From Lysobacter terrestris (GTDB lineage: Bacteria > Pseudomonadota > Gammaproteobacteria > Xanthomonadales > Xanthomonadaceae), in contig NZ_CP060820.1 in NCBI RefSeq assembly GCF_014489475.1, positions 2,992,001-3,056,000 on the forward strand: a stretch of 64,000 nt of DNA. The letters run 5' to 3'. Below are positions 16,000 through 23,535 of the stretch, in pieces (position 1 is the stretch's first letter; the number at the start of each line of letters is the position of its first letter). A program made the translations under genes and the position numbers. Under the pieces are notes generated by a model. That model made no database searches, had not been told where the DNA came from, and was given only the letters and a program-made list of their open reading frames with translations.

Positions 16000-17304
16000 A
16001 TGTCCTTCGAATCGCTCGGGCTTGCGCCCGCGCTGCTGCGCGCGCTGTCCGAAAACAACTACACCACGCCGACCCCGATCCAGGCCGAAGCCATCCCGCT
16101 GGCGCTCGCCGGCCGCGACGTCCTGGGCGGCGCCCAGACCGGCACCGGCAAGACCGCCGCGTTCGGCCTGCCGGTGCTCAACCGCCTCGCCAAGGCCACG
16201 CCGCCCAGCGGCCCGCGCAAGCCGCGCGCGCTGATCCTCACCCCGACCCGCGAACTCGCGCTGCAGGTCAGCGACAGCCTGCGCGGCTACGCCAAGCACC
16301 TGCGCCTGAACATCAGCGCGATCTACGGCGGCGCCGGCATGCAGCCGCAGGTCGACAACCTGCGCCGCGGCGTGGACGTGCTGGTCGCCTGCCCGGGCCG
16401 CCTGATCGACCACCTCGAGCGCGGCACAGCGCGCCTGGACAACATCGAAGTGCTGGTGCTCGACGAAGCCGACCGCATGCTCGACATGGGCTTCCTGCCG
16501 GCGATCAAGCGCATCCTCGGCAAGCTGCCGGCGCAGCGGCAGACGCTGCTGTTCTCGGCGACGTTCGAGGCGCGGATCAAGGCGCTGGCGCTGGAATTCA
16601 TGCGCGATCCGCGCCAGGTCCAGATCGCCGCGCAGAACACCATCGCCGAAACCATCGCGCACCGCGCCCACCCGGTGGACGCCTCGCGCAAGCGCGACCT
16701 GCTGGTCGACATTCTGGCCAAGCGCCACACCGAGCAGGTGATGGTGTTCGGCAAGACCAAGCACGGCTGCAACCGCCTGGCCGAACAGCTGGAAACCGCC
16801 GGCCTCAGCGCCGCCGCGATCCACGGCAACAAGAGCCAGGCGCAGCGGCAGAAGGCGCTGGCCCAGTTCAAGGCCGGCAAGGTGCGCGTGCTAGTGGCGA
16901 CGGACGTGGCCGCACGCGGCCTGGACATCGCCAACCTGCCGCTGGTGATCAACTACGACCTGCCGATGGTGGCCGAGGACTACGTGCACCGCATCGGTCG
17001 TACCGGCCGCAACGGCGCCAGCGGTGAAGCGCTGTCGCTGGTCGCGCCGGAAGAAGGCGGCCTGCTGCGCCAGGTGCAGAACATGCTCAAGGCCCCGGTC
17101 GAACTGGTGACGGTGGAAGGCTTCGAGCCGAGCCGGCCGATCCAGATGAACGCACCGCTGCCGAAGCATGGCAACCAGCGTCCGGCGCGTGGCCACCGCC
17201 CGCACGGCAAGCCCGCGCAGCGCCACGCCCACGCCGGCGGCCCGAAGCGCAACGGCAACAGCAGCGGCCGTGCTGCGGCCCCGCGCCGCGACAGCCGCGG
17301 CTGA
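16000..17304 (+). CDS. rhlE: ATP-dependent RNA helicase RhlE
   Basis: A 434-aa DEAD-box helicase. The order is Q motif (YTTPTPIQAEAIPLAL), motif I AQTGTGKT near residue 47, Ia PTRELALQV, motif II DEAD in VLDEADRMLDMGF near 155, motif III SAT, and motif VI HRIGRTGR near 330. The starting MSFESLGL and the short basic, glycine-, arginine- and histidine-rich C-tail (from about 385) fit RhlE rather than CsdA. It unwinds short RNA duplexes in ribosome assembly or mRNA turnover. It is convergent with the GAF-GGDEF gene. Confidence 0.93.
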   Translation: MSFESLGLAPALLRALSENNYTTPTPIQAEAIPLALAGRDVLGGAQTGTGKTAAFGLPVLNRLAKATPPSGPRKPRALILTPTRELALQVSDSLRGYAKHLRLNISAIYGGAGMQPQVDNLRRGVDVLVACPGRLIDHLERGTARLDNIEVLVLDEADRMLDMGFLPAIKRILGKLPAQRQTLLFSATFEARIKALALEFMRDPRQVQIAAQNTIAETIAHRAHPVDASRKRDLLVDILAKRHTEQVMVFGKTKHGCNRLAEQLETAGLSAAAIHGNKSQAQRQKALAQFKAGKVRVLVATDVAARGLDIANLPLVINYDLPMVAEDYVHRIGRTGRNGASGEALSLVAPEEGGLLRQVQNMLKAPVELVTVEGFEPSRPIQMNAPLPKHGNQRPARGHRPHGKPAQRHAHAGGPKRNGNSSGRAAAPRRDSRG

Positions 17305-17344
17305 AACGCGTCGGGTCGAGCGCGGTTGAATTGACCGCGCTGGC

Positions 17345-17400
17345 TTGAACAGGCCGGATTGAACAGGCCGGATTGAACAGGCCGGATTGAACAGGCTGGA
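17345..17400. repeat. Four tandem 14-bp repeats
   Basis: TTGAACAGGCCGGA is repeated four times head to tail (17345, 17359, 17373, 17387), with a single C-to-T change in the last copy. It fills most of the gap between rhlE and the convergent GGDEF gene. A partial unit precedes the array. It does not overlap either coding region. Confidence 0.9.
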
Positions 17401-17405
17401 CTGAA

Positions 17406-18410
17406 TCAGCGCGCCGGGCGACCGGCGCGCTTGTTCACGTACATCGCCTGGTCGGCGGCTTCCAGCAGGGTTTCCAGCGAATCCCCGTCGTCGGGATAGA
17501 TCGCCGCACCGATGCTGGCGCCGAGCCGTAGCGGGTGTTGCTCGAAGGCGAAGTCCGCGCCGACGCAGGTGTTCAGCCGTTGCGCGTGCGCCTGCACGCC
17601 ATCGCGATCGGAACACTGCGCGAGGATCACCCCGAATTCGTCGCCGCCGAGGCGGGCGACGGTGTCCGCCGCGCGCGTGGAGTTGCGGATGCGCGCGGCG
17701 ACTTCGCAGATGGCGGCATCGCCGGCGCGATGCCCGTGCGAGTCGTTGATCGGCTTCAGCCCATCCATGTCGACGCTCATGACCGCGAAGCGGCGCGTTT
17801 CGCGCCTGGCCTCGGCCTGGGCGCCGCGCAGGCGTTCGTAGAACAGGGCGCGGTTGGGCAGCCCGGTCAGCGGGTCGTGGGTGGCGCGGTGGAACAGCGC
17901 GCCGCTTTCGTGCTGGGTGGCATGGAACATCGCGGCCGCGACCAGGTCCGACATCAGCCCGAGCATGTGCAGGTCTTCGTCGTGGAACGCCGTCGGTTCG
18001 ACGGACAGCACCTTCAGCACGCCCACGACCTGGTCGTGGTGACGCAACGGCACCACGATCATCGAGCGCAGCCCGATGCGCCGGCAGGCCTCGCGATCGA
18101 CGCGCGGATCGGTTTCGGAATCGTCGCAGCGCAGGGGGTGTCCCAGCCGGATGCATAGCCCCGACAGGCTGTTGTCGCGCTTCAGGCGCAGGCCGAGGTA
18201 GGACTCGGCGATCCCCGACGATGCGCGATAGACCATGTCGTCGCCTTCGGCGAGCTCGATCACCGCGCCCGCGGCGCGGGTGAGGGCCTGGGTGCGTTCG
18301 GCGACCAGCGCCATGACGCCGCCAAGGTCGGCGCCGAGCCGTGCGATTTCGGTCTGGACCTGGATGACCCGCAGCAGCAGGTCCGCGGATGGTGTCTGCG
18401 CGATGGCCAT
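17406..18410 (-). CDS. Diguanylate cyclase with GAF sensor domain
   Basis: A soluble 334-aa protein with a GAF domain (about residues 20-165; QVVGVLKVLSVEPTAFHDEDL is typical) followed by a GGDEF domain (about 170-330). GGDEF is intact at about 255-259, with the I-site RAAD five residues before it. It should synthesise c-di-GMP in response to a ligand of the cytoplasmic GAF domain. A TAGAAT -10 box (18443-18448, minus) lies only 11 bases before an in-frame ATG at 18431. The ATG at 18410, with GGGGAG just before it, was chosen. Confidence 0.92.
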   Translation of the reverse strand: MAIAQTPSADLLLRVIQVQTEIARLGADLGGVMALVAERTQALTRAAGAVIELAEGDDMVYRASSGIAESYLGLRLKRDNSLSGLCIRLGHPLRCDDSETDPRVDREACRRIGLRSMIVVPLRHHDQVVGVLKVLSVEPTAFHDEDLHMLGLMSDLVAAAMFHATQHESGALFHRATHDPLTGLPNRALFYERLRGAQAEARRETRRFAVMSVDMDGLKPINDSHGHRAGDAAICEVAARIRNSTRAADTVARLGGDEFGVILAQCSDRDGVQAHAQRLNTCVGADFAFEQHPLRLGASIGAAIYPDDGDSLETLLEAADQAMYVNKRAGRPAR

Positions 18411-18582
18411 GCCGCTCCCCCGGCTGCCCATGTTTTGCCGGGATTCTAGCTCCCCGCGGCGGCCGGCAGCGAGCGCGCGCCGCCTTCACGAATGCACCCG
18501 CGGTCGAGCCCGGCGTTCACGCAGGCCGAATCCGTGCTCCGTGAACATCGCCCCGTACGCCACCCATAGAAGGGAAGACTCC

Positions 18583-18951
18583 ATGAGCTACGTCGATGGT
18601 TTCGTGCTGCCGGTTCCCGCGGCGCAACTGGACGCCTACAAGAAGCTGGCCCGCAAGGCCGGCAAGATCTGGATCGAATACGGCGCCCTGCAGTACACCG
18701 AGTGCGTGGCGGACGACGTCAAGCCCGGCAAGGTCACCTCGTTCCCGCAGGCGGTGAAGCTGAAGGACGGCGAGGTGGTGCTGTTCTCCTGGATCGTCTA
18801 CGCCAACAAGCGCGACCGCGACCGCATCAACAAGCAGGTCATGTCCGACCCGCGCCTGGCCGACATGGCCGACCCGAAGAACCTGCCGTTCGACGGCATG
18901 CGCATGTTCTGGGGCGGGTTCAAGCCGGTGGTGGAGTACCTCGCGGAGTAG
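18583..18951 (+). CDS. DUF1428 family protein (YbaA-like)
   Basis: The 122-aa protein is a clear DUF1428 member: MSYVDGFVLPVPAAQLDAYK at the N-terminus, then WIEYGALQYTECVADDV, FPQAVKLKDGEVVLFSWIVY, and FDGMRMFWGGFKPVVEY at the end. The fold is a dimeric alpha/beta-barrel; no reaction is known. The start has an AGGGAAG ribosome-binding site. It lies directly upstream of the YciI-VOC-sigma operon in the same direction, but its own upstream region has only a poor match (GGTCGA-N17-GCCG) to the ECF42 motif. Confidence 0.92.
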   Translation: MSYVDGFVLPVPAAQLDAYKKLARKAGKIWIEYGALQYTECVADDVKPGKVTSFPQAVKLKDGEVVLFSWIVYANKRDRDRINKQVMSDPRLADMADPKNLPFDGMRMFWGGFKPVVEYLAE

Positions 18952-19007
18952 CCCTCGCGGACCCGGGGGCAGGGCCGGCGGGTGCGCGGCGGATTCTTCC
19001 GGAAGCA

Positions 19008-19034
19008 TGTCGATTCCGCACCGTCCCGCTCGTC
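19008..19034 (+). promoter_or_regulatory. Predicted ECF42-type promoter of the yciI-2/VOC/sigma operon
   Basis: TGTCGA at 19008-19013, a 17-base spacer and CGTC at 19031-19034, 57 bases before the yciI-2 start. Because the operon encodes the sigma factor itself, it predicts positive autoregulation. Spacer length and both boxes are identical to those at 6501 and at 14736 (minus). Confidence 0.8.
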
Positions 19035-19091
19035 GTTCCTGCAAGAGCCCGGCAACCACGCCGGGCTCGCCACCCGAACGAGGAGAACGAA

Positions 19092-19514
19092 ATGCGCGTC
19101 CTGGTCATCGTCAAGGCCACCAAGGATTCCGAAGCCGGCGTGATGCCGGGCGAACAGTTGCTCAACGACATGGGCCGCTTCAACGAAGAACTGGTCCGGG
19201 CCGGCGTCATGCTGGCCGGCGAGGGCCTGCACCCGTCTTCGCGCGGCAAGCGCGTGGAGTTTTCCGGCAGCAGGCGCACCGTCGTCGACGGACCCTTCAG
19301 CGAGACCAAGGAACTCGTCGCCGGCTTCTGGATCTGGCAGGTGAGCTCGATCGAGGAGGCGGTGGAATGGGCCAAGCGCTGCCCGAACCCGCATCCGGGC
19401 GACTCCACGATCGAGATCCGCCCGCTGTTCGAAGCCGAGGATTTCGGCGATGCGCTCACTCCGGAACTGCGCGAGCAGGAACAACGCCTGCGCGACGCGT
19501 TGACCCAGCACTGA
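19092..19514 (+). CDS. YciI/DGPF family protein (copy 2)
   Basis: A 140-aa YCII-domain protein with the DGPF motif at residues 66-69 (RTVVDGPFSETKELVAGFW). AGGAGAACGAA is a good ribosome-binding site. First gene of the predicted operon, with 10 bp to the VOC gene. DGPF proteins accompany ECF42 sigma factors and may bind or process small molecules, but no reaction is proven. It is similar in layout to copy 1 at 6595, with a longer C-terminal tail. Confidence 0.92.
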   Translation: MRVLVIVKATKDSEAGVMPGEQLLNDMGRFNEELVRAGVMLAGEGLHPSSRGKRVEFSGSRRTVVDGPFSETKELVAGFWIWQVSSIEEAVEWAKRCPNPHPGDSTIEIRPLFEAEDFGDALTPELREQEQRLRDALTQH

Positions 19515-19524
19515 GGCGACCCCC

Positions 19525-19941
19525 ATGCAGATCAATGCCTACCTGATCTTCAACGGCAATTGCGAAGAGGCGTTCCGTTTCTACGCGCAATGCCTGCGTG
19601 CCGAACTGGCCGTGCTGCAGCGCTTCGGCGACACGCCCGGCTGCGAAGGCATGCCGCCCGCACAACGCGACAAGATCATGCACGTGCGCCTGCAGGCCGG
19701 CGAGCAGGTGCTGATGGGCTCCGACAACCATCCCGACCATCCCTACGACGGCATCAAGGGCTGCTCGATCGCGCTCAGCGTGGACCGCGCCGAGGAAGCC
19801 GACCGCATCTTCGACGAACTCGCGCAGGGCGGCGTGGTAGTCATGCCGATGCAGGAGACCTTCTGGGCCAAGCGCTTCGGCATGCTCACCGATCGCTTCG
19901 GCGTGCCGTGGATGATCAACGGCGCGCTGCAGCAAGCCTGA
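19525..19941 (+). CDS. PhnB-like VOC family protein
   Basis: A 138-aa VOC-fold protein. The N-terminus MQINAYLIFNGNCEEAFRFY, the segment MHVRLQAGEQVLMGSDN, and the end WAKRFGMLTDRFGVPWMIN are hallmarks of the PhnB group of glyoxalase-related proteins. A metal-binding His/Glu pattern is incomplete, as in most PhnB proteins. It is the middle gene of the yciI-2/VOC/sigma operon, with 10 bp from yciI-2 and 116 bp to the sigma gene. Substrate unknown. Confidence 0.92.
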   Translation: MQINAYLIFNGNCEEAFRFYAQCLRAELAVLQRFGDTPGCEGMPPAQRDKIMHVRLQAGEQVLMGSDNHPDHPYDGIKGCSIALSVDRAEEADRIFDELAQGGVVVMPMQETFWAKRFGMLTDRFGVPWMINGALQQA

Positions 19942-20057
19942 GTGTGCACCAGGCGCAATGCAGGGAACGGCGCCGCGCCGCGGCGCCGGTTACGCCCGCG
20001 CGAAACGGCAAGGCCTGCGCTTGCACCGCCGCCGCCGCGGTGGTGAGATCGCGGCCC

Positions 20058-21371
20058 ATGGCCGATTCCCCCGAAAAATCCAACGTGCAGTCCAGCGCTC
20101 AATCCGGCGCGCAGGACATCCGCCGCACCATCGATGCGGTGTGGCGGATGGAATCGGCCAAGCTCATCGCCACCCTGGCGCGCATGCTGCACGACGTCGG
20201 CCTGGCCGAGGAGCTGGCGCAGGACGCGCTGGTGACGGCGCTGGAGCAGTGGCCGCAGGCCGGCGTTCCCGACAACCCGGGCGCGTGGTTGATGACCACG
20301 GCCAAGCACCGCGCGATCGACCGGTTGCGCCGCCACCAGCTGCAGCAGCGCAAGCACGAGGAACTCGGCTACGAGATCGAGCTGCACCAGCAGGTGCGCG
20401 AGGAGGATCTGCTCGATGCGCTGGACGATCCGATCGGCGACGACCTGTTGCGGCTGGTGTTCACCGCCTGCCATCCGGTGCTGTCGCAGGACGCGCGCGT
20501 CGCGCTGACGCTGCGCCTGCTCGGTGGCCTGACCACCGACGAGATCGCGCGCGCGTTCGTCGTGCCCGAACCGACCATCGCGCAGCGCATCGTCCGCGCC
20601 AAGCGCACGCTGGCCGAGGCCAACGTGCCGTACGAAGTGCCGCGCGGCGACGAACTGGTCGAACGCCTGTCGGCGGTGCTCGCGGTCGTGTACCTGATTT
20701 TCAACGAGGGCTACTCGGCGACCGCGGGCGAGGACTGGCTGCGCCCGCACCTGTGCGAGGACGCGCTGCGGCTCGGCCGCGTGCTCGCGGGGCTGATGCC
20801 GCAGCAGGCCGAAGTGCACGGACTGGTGGCGCTGATGGAGATCCAGGCCTCGCGCGCGGGCGCACGCACCGGCCCGTCCGGCGAGCCGATCCTGCTGCTC
20901 GACCAGGACCGCGCGCGCTGGGACCGCCTGCTGATCGGACGCGGCCTGGCTGCGCTGGAGCAGGCGCAGAAGCTCGGCGGCACGCGCGGCATGTACGCGC
21001 TGCAAGCCGCCATCGCCGCCTGCCATGCGCGCGCGCTGAAGCCGGAAGACACCGACTGGGCGAGCATCGTGGGGCTCTACGGCGAACTGTCGCAGTTGAC
21101 CGGATCGCCCATCGTCGAACTCAACCGCGCGGTCGCGTTGGGCATGCTGTTCGGCCCGGTCGCGGGGCTGGAACTGGTCGATGCGCTCGCCGGCGAACCG
21201 ACGCTGGCGCGCTACCACCTGCTGCCCAGCGTGCGCGGCGACCTGCTGTTCAAGCTCGGCCGCATGGACGAGGCGCGCGGCGAGTTCGAACGCGCCGCCG
21301 GCATGACCCGCAACGAACGCGAACGCGGGCTGCTGCTGGAACGTGCTGCTGCCTGCACCGGGGGCGCCTAG
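20058..21371 (+). CDS. ECF42-type RNA polymerase sigma factor with TPR-like C-terminal extension
   Basis: The 437-aa protein is far longer than a usual ECF sigma factor (about 190). Region 2 is at about 25-95 (LAEELAQDALVTALEQWP, NPGAWLMTTAKHRAIDRLRR), and region 4 is at about 130-190 (LRLLGGLTTDEIARAFVVPEPTIAQRIVRAKRTL). The rest is a helical, TPR-like extension with YLIFNEGYSA. ECF42 members need this extension for activity and usually have no anti-sigma factor. None is encoded beside it here, in agreement. It is the last gene of the DGPF/VOC operon and predicted to read the TGTCGA-N17-CGTC promoters. Confidence 0.92.
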   Translation: MADSPEKSNVQSSAQSGAQDIRRTIDAVWRMESAKLIATLARMLHDVGLAEELAQDALVTALEQWPQAGVPDNPGAWLMTTAKHRAIDRLRRHQLQQRKHEELGYEIELHQQVREEDLLDALDDPIGDDLLRLVFTACHPVLSQDARVALTLRLLGGLTTDEIARAFVVPEPTIAQRIVRAKRTLAEANVPYEVPRGDELVERLSAVLAVVYLIFNEGYSATAGEDWLRPHLCEDALRLGRVLAGLMPQQAEVHGLVALMEIQASRAGARTGPSGEPILLLDQDRARWDRLLIGRGLAALEQAQKLGGTRGMYALQAAIAACHARALKPEDTDWASIVGLYGELSQLTGSPIVELNRAVALGMLFGPVAGLELVDALAGEPTLARYHLLPSVRGDLLFKLGRMDEARGEFERAAGMTRNERERGLLLERAAACTGGA

Positions 21372-21436
21372 CACGCGCCTGCAAACCGCGTGCCCTGGGC
21401 CCGGTCTGCCCGGGTACCGCCTTCGGCGCCACCGTT

Positions 21437-21455
21437 GCGACGGGGTCGCTTTTTT
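21437..21455 (+). terminator. Intrinsic terminator of the sigma operon
   Basis: GCGAC, a GGG loop, GTCGC and then six T residues (21450-21455). The stem is short (5 bp) but the T-run is one of the few clear ones in this GC-rich window. It ends transcription of the sigma operon before trhO. Confidence 0.65.
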
Positions 21456-21476
21456 CCGGCGTCAGACCGCGGCCGT

Positions 21477-21482
21477 TAGAAT
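21477..21482 (+). promoter_or_regulatory. -10 box TAGAAT, likely leaderless start of trhO
   Basis: TAGAAT ends six bases before a GTG at 21489. Transcription starting about seven bases after the box would begin at that GTG. The same six-base spacing is seen at uup, thpR and the DDAH-like gene. Confidence 0.5.
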
Positions 21483-22232
21483 ATGCGGGTGATCCTCAAT
21501 ATCGCCGCCTACCATTTCGTCGCCATCGCCGACCCGCCCGCGGTGGCCGCGCGCGTGCGCGAGCTGGCCGAAGCCGGCGGGCTGCGCGGTACGGTGCTGG
21601 TGGCGGGCGAGGGCATCAACCTCTTCCTCTCCGGCGCGGAGTCGGCGATCCACCAGTTCCTCGACGCGCTGCGCGACGATCCGCGTTTTGCCGGCATCGT
21701 GGTGAAGGAAAGCCGCAGTCGCACGCAGCCGTTCGCGCGGCTCAAGGTCAAGCTCAAGCAGGAAATCATCGCCTTCCGTCGCGACGGGTCCTCGCCGCTC
21801 GCCGCAGGCCGCGCGCCCACGGTCGAGCCCGAGCAGCTCGCGCGCTGGATCGAGCAGGGCGCGGACGACAGCGGTCGCCGCCTGGTGCTGCTGGATACGC
21901 GCAACCGCGAGGAGATCGGCTACGGCACCTTCAGCGGCGCGCTGACCCTGCCGATCGACAATTTCACCGACCTGCCCGAAGCGCTGACGCCGCACCGCAG
22001 CGCGCTGGCCGATGCCGTCGTGGTCAGCTTCTGCACCGGCGGCATCCGCTGCGAAAAGGCCGCGCTGTGGATGCAGGCCGATGGCATGGACAACGTGCTG
22101 CAGCTCGAAGGCGGCATCCTCGGCTACTTCGAACGCGTGGGCGGCCTCGGTTACGACGGCCGCTGCTTCGTCTTCGACGAACGCGTGGCACTGGATCCGG
22201 AACTCAAGCCGCTGGTCGATCCGGCCGCCTGA
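21483..22232 (+). CDS. trhO: tRNA uridine(34) hydroxylase TrhO (rhodanese-domain)
   Basis: The protein (249 aa) is the YceA/TrhO type: an N-terminal ferredoxin-like domain (GTVLVAGEGINLFLSG) and a C-terminal rhodanese domain with the catalytic Cys184 in SFCTGGIRCEKA. TrhO performs oxygen-dependent hydroxylation of U34 in tRNAs that carry ho5U-derived modifications. The ATG at 21483 overlaps the spacing of the TAGAAT box (21477-21482). The GTG at 21489 (giving MILNIAAYHFVAI) is equally likely and would be leaderless. The end fits the family, apart from lacking the longer zinc-binding tail of E. coli. Confidence 0.9.
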   Translation: MRVILNIAAYHFVAIADPPAVAARVRELAEAGGLRGTVLVAGEGINLFLSGAESAIHQFLDALRDDPRFAGIVVKESRSRTQPFARLKVKLKQEIIAFRRDGSSPLAAGRAPTVEPEQLARWIEQGADDSGRRLVLLDTRNREEIGYGTFSGALTLPIDNFTDLPEALTPHRSALADAVVVSFCTGGIRCEKAALWMQADGMDNVLQLEGGILGYFERVGGLGYDGRCFVFDERVALDPELKPLVDPAA

Positions 22233-22304
22233 CGCCGTCGTTCCTGCAGCGGCGTACGCCGCAGTGTTTCCCACATCGCTGGTGCCCCATCACGGAGAAT
22301 CCCG

Positions 22305-23144
22305 ATGAGCGCAGACCGCAACCCGCAAGCCGAGCAGATGGGCGACGAGTCGATGGCGCGCAACCTCGCGCACCAGGCCGAGGCCATCTGGCCGCAGGAA
22401 GCGCCGCTGTTCGACCGCTACGGCCTGTCCGGGCCGTTGCGCATCCTCGACCTGGGCTGCGGCACCGGCGAGATCACCCGTCGCCTCGCCCAACGCTACC
22501 CGCAGGCGACGATCGACGGCATCGACATCCTCGAAGGCAACCTCGCGCTCGCGCGCCGCGACAGCACCGGCTTCGGTGAACGGATCCGCTACGAACAGGG
22601 CGATGCCTTCGCGCTGCAGTACGCGGACGCGACGTTCGATCTCGTCGTGTGCCGGCACATGTCGCAGGCGGTGCCGGACTTCCCGCTGGTGCTCGCGGAA
22701 ATTACCCGCGTTCTGAAGCCCGGCGGCTGGCTGCACCTGCTGTCGGAGGACTACGGCATGCTGCACATGCCGGTGATCGAGCGCGCCGACGGCAGCCGTT
22801 TCGATCCGGACCGTTTCTGGAACGAGAACGCCATCGCCTACCTGGGCAGCATCGGCTGCGACGGCCGCATCGGCCGCCATTCGCCGGCGTTGCTGGCGAG
22901 CGCCGGCTACGGGGGTATCGCCCTGGATTTCATCACGGTCGACACGTTGCGGGTGCCGCGGGACACCTTCGCGGGGATCATGCTCGCCTGGCGCGACGGC
23001 TATTCGGCGGTGCTGGCTGAAGCGTCGGGACGCACGGTGCCCGAGGTCAGTGCCGACTTCGACGCGATCATCGCGTCCATCACCACGCCGCCGAACTACG
23101 CGGTGTGGCACGTGCCGGTCGTGTCGGGACGCAAGGCGGCGTAG
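22305..23144 (+). CDS. Class I SAM-dependent methyltransferase
   Basis: A 279-aa methyltransferase. Motif I LRILDLGCGTGEITRRL is at about 46-62, the acidic residue of motif II lies in IDGIDILEGN (about 72), and the post-motif segment ATFDLVVCRHMSQAVPD and the LKPGGWLHLLSEDYG strand (motif III) follow. The substrate cannot be inferred; C-terminal residues (VPRDTFAGIMLAWRDGY) resemble those of family members acting on small molecules. It is read 72 bp after trhO, with CGGAGAAT as ribosome-binding site. Confidence 0.9.
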   Translation: MSADRNPQAEQMGDESMARNLAHQAEAIWPQEAPLFDRYGLSGPLRILDLGCGTGEITRRLAQRYPQATIDGIDILEGNLALARRDSTGFGERIRYEQGDAFALQYADATFDLVVCRHMSQAVPDFPLVLAEITRVLKPGGWLHLLSEDYGMLHMPVIERADGSRFDPDRFWNENAIAYLGSIGCDGRIGRHSPALLASAGYGGIALDFITVDTLRVPRDTFAGIMLAWRDGYSAVLAEASGRTVPEVSADFDAIIASITTPPNYAVWHVPVVSGRKAA

Positions 23145-23320
23145 GCGACCGAGTCGGCACGGCCGCCGTCGATCCCATCCAAAGCTGGGTCGTGAATACG
23201 TCAGCGTGAAGGCGCCAGAAGCCCGGTTTCCTGACATTGCGGTTCCATCGCCGCGTGCGCGACCGGCTGGTCGTTGCGCCGGCCGCAGCCCTCCTCGATA
23301 CCTGCTGAAGGTCGACGAGA
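23145..23320. other. Non-coding stretch before the first shared leader
   Basis: This starts a 391-bp gap (23145-23535). The first 176 bases show no supportable ORF, hairpin or promoter. From 23321 the gap holds the structured leader described separately, then 80 bases leading to the hydrolase start. Base composition is less GC-extreme from here on, marking the beginning of the accessory block. Confidence 0.5.
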
Positions 23321-23455
23321 TTCGTCCATTTATCCAAGGCGCCGTCCGGGCGTCCAATCCATCCACGGCCGCAACGCACGACTCTCCCGCGTGATGCCAC
23401 GCGTCTTGTGGCACGGAGGCGCCTCTGGCACCTCCGGCTGTCAACGGAGGACTGC
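23321..23455 (+). promoter_or_regulatory. Structured leader element, copy A
   Basis: An element of about 135 nt shared with 28884-29020. Its first 39 bases align without gaps to copy B at 30 of 39 positions. Hairpins: 23341-23345 with 23365-23369; 23388-23393 with 23398-23403; 23415-23423 with 23427-23435 (one C-A mismatch). Hairpins 2 and 3 are separated by exactly 11 bases in both copies. The loop of hairpin 1 contains TCCAATC. Unlike copy B it ends 80 bases before the next start codon. Confidence 0.7.
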
Positions 23456-23535
23456 TACTTCGGCCCGGATCGCGTGACGGCCCTGAGTGGGGTCGCCTGG
23501 TCGGGCCGCCCACCATCGCGGCAGGAGACAGTCAC

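Noticed and set aside
17345-17400. CRISPR array
   Set aside because: The 14-bp units are contiguous without spacers, and no cas genes are present.
18502-18528. Possible fourth ECF42 promoter before DUF1428 (GGTCGA-N17-GCCG)
   Set aside because: Both boxes differ from the other three sites, so it is below the standard needed for inclusion.
22200-22250. Near match GGTCGA-N16-CGTC upstream of the methyltransferase
   Set aside because: The -35 and the spacer both deviate and the site lies inside the end of trhO; treated as chance.
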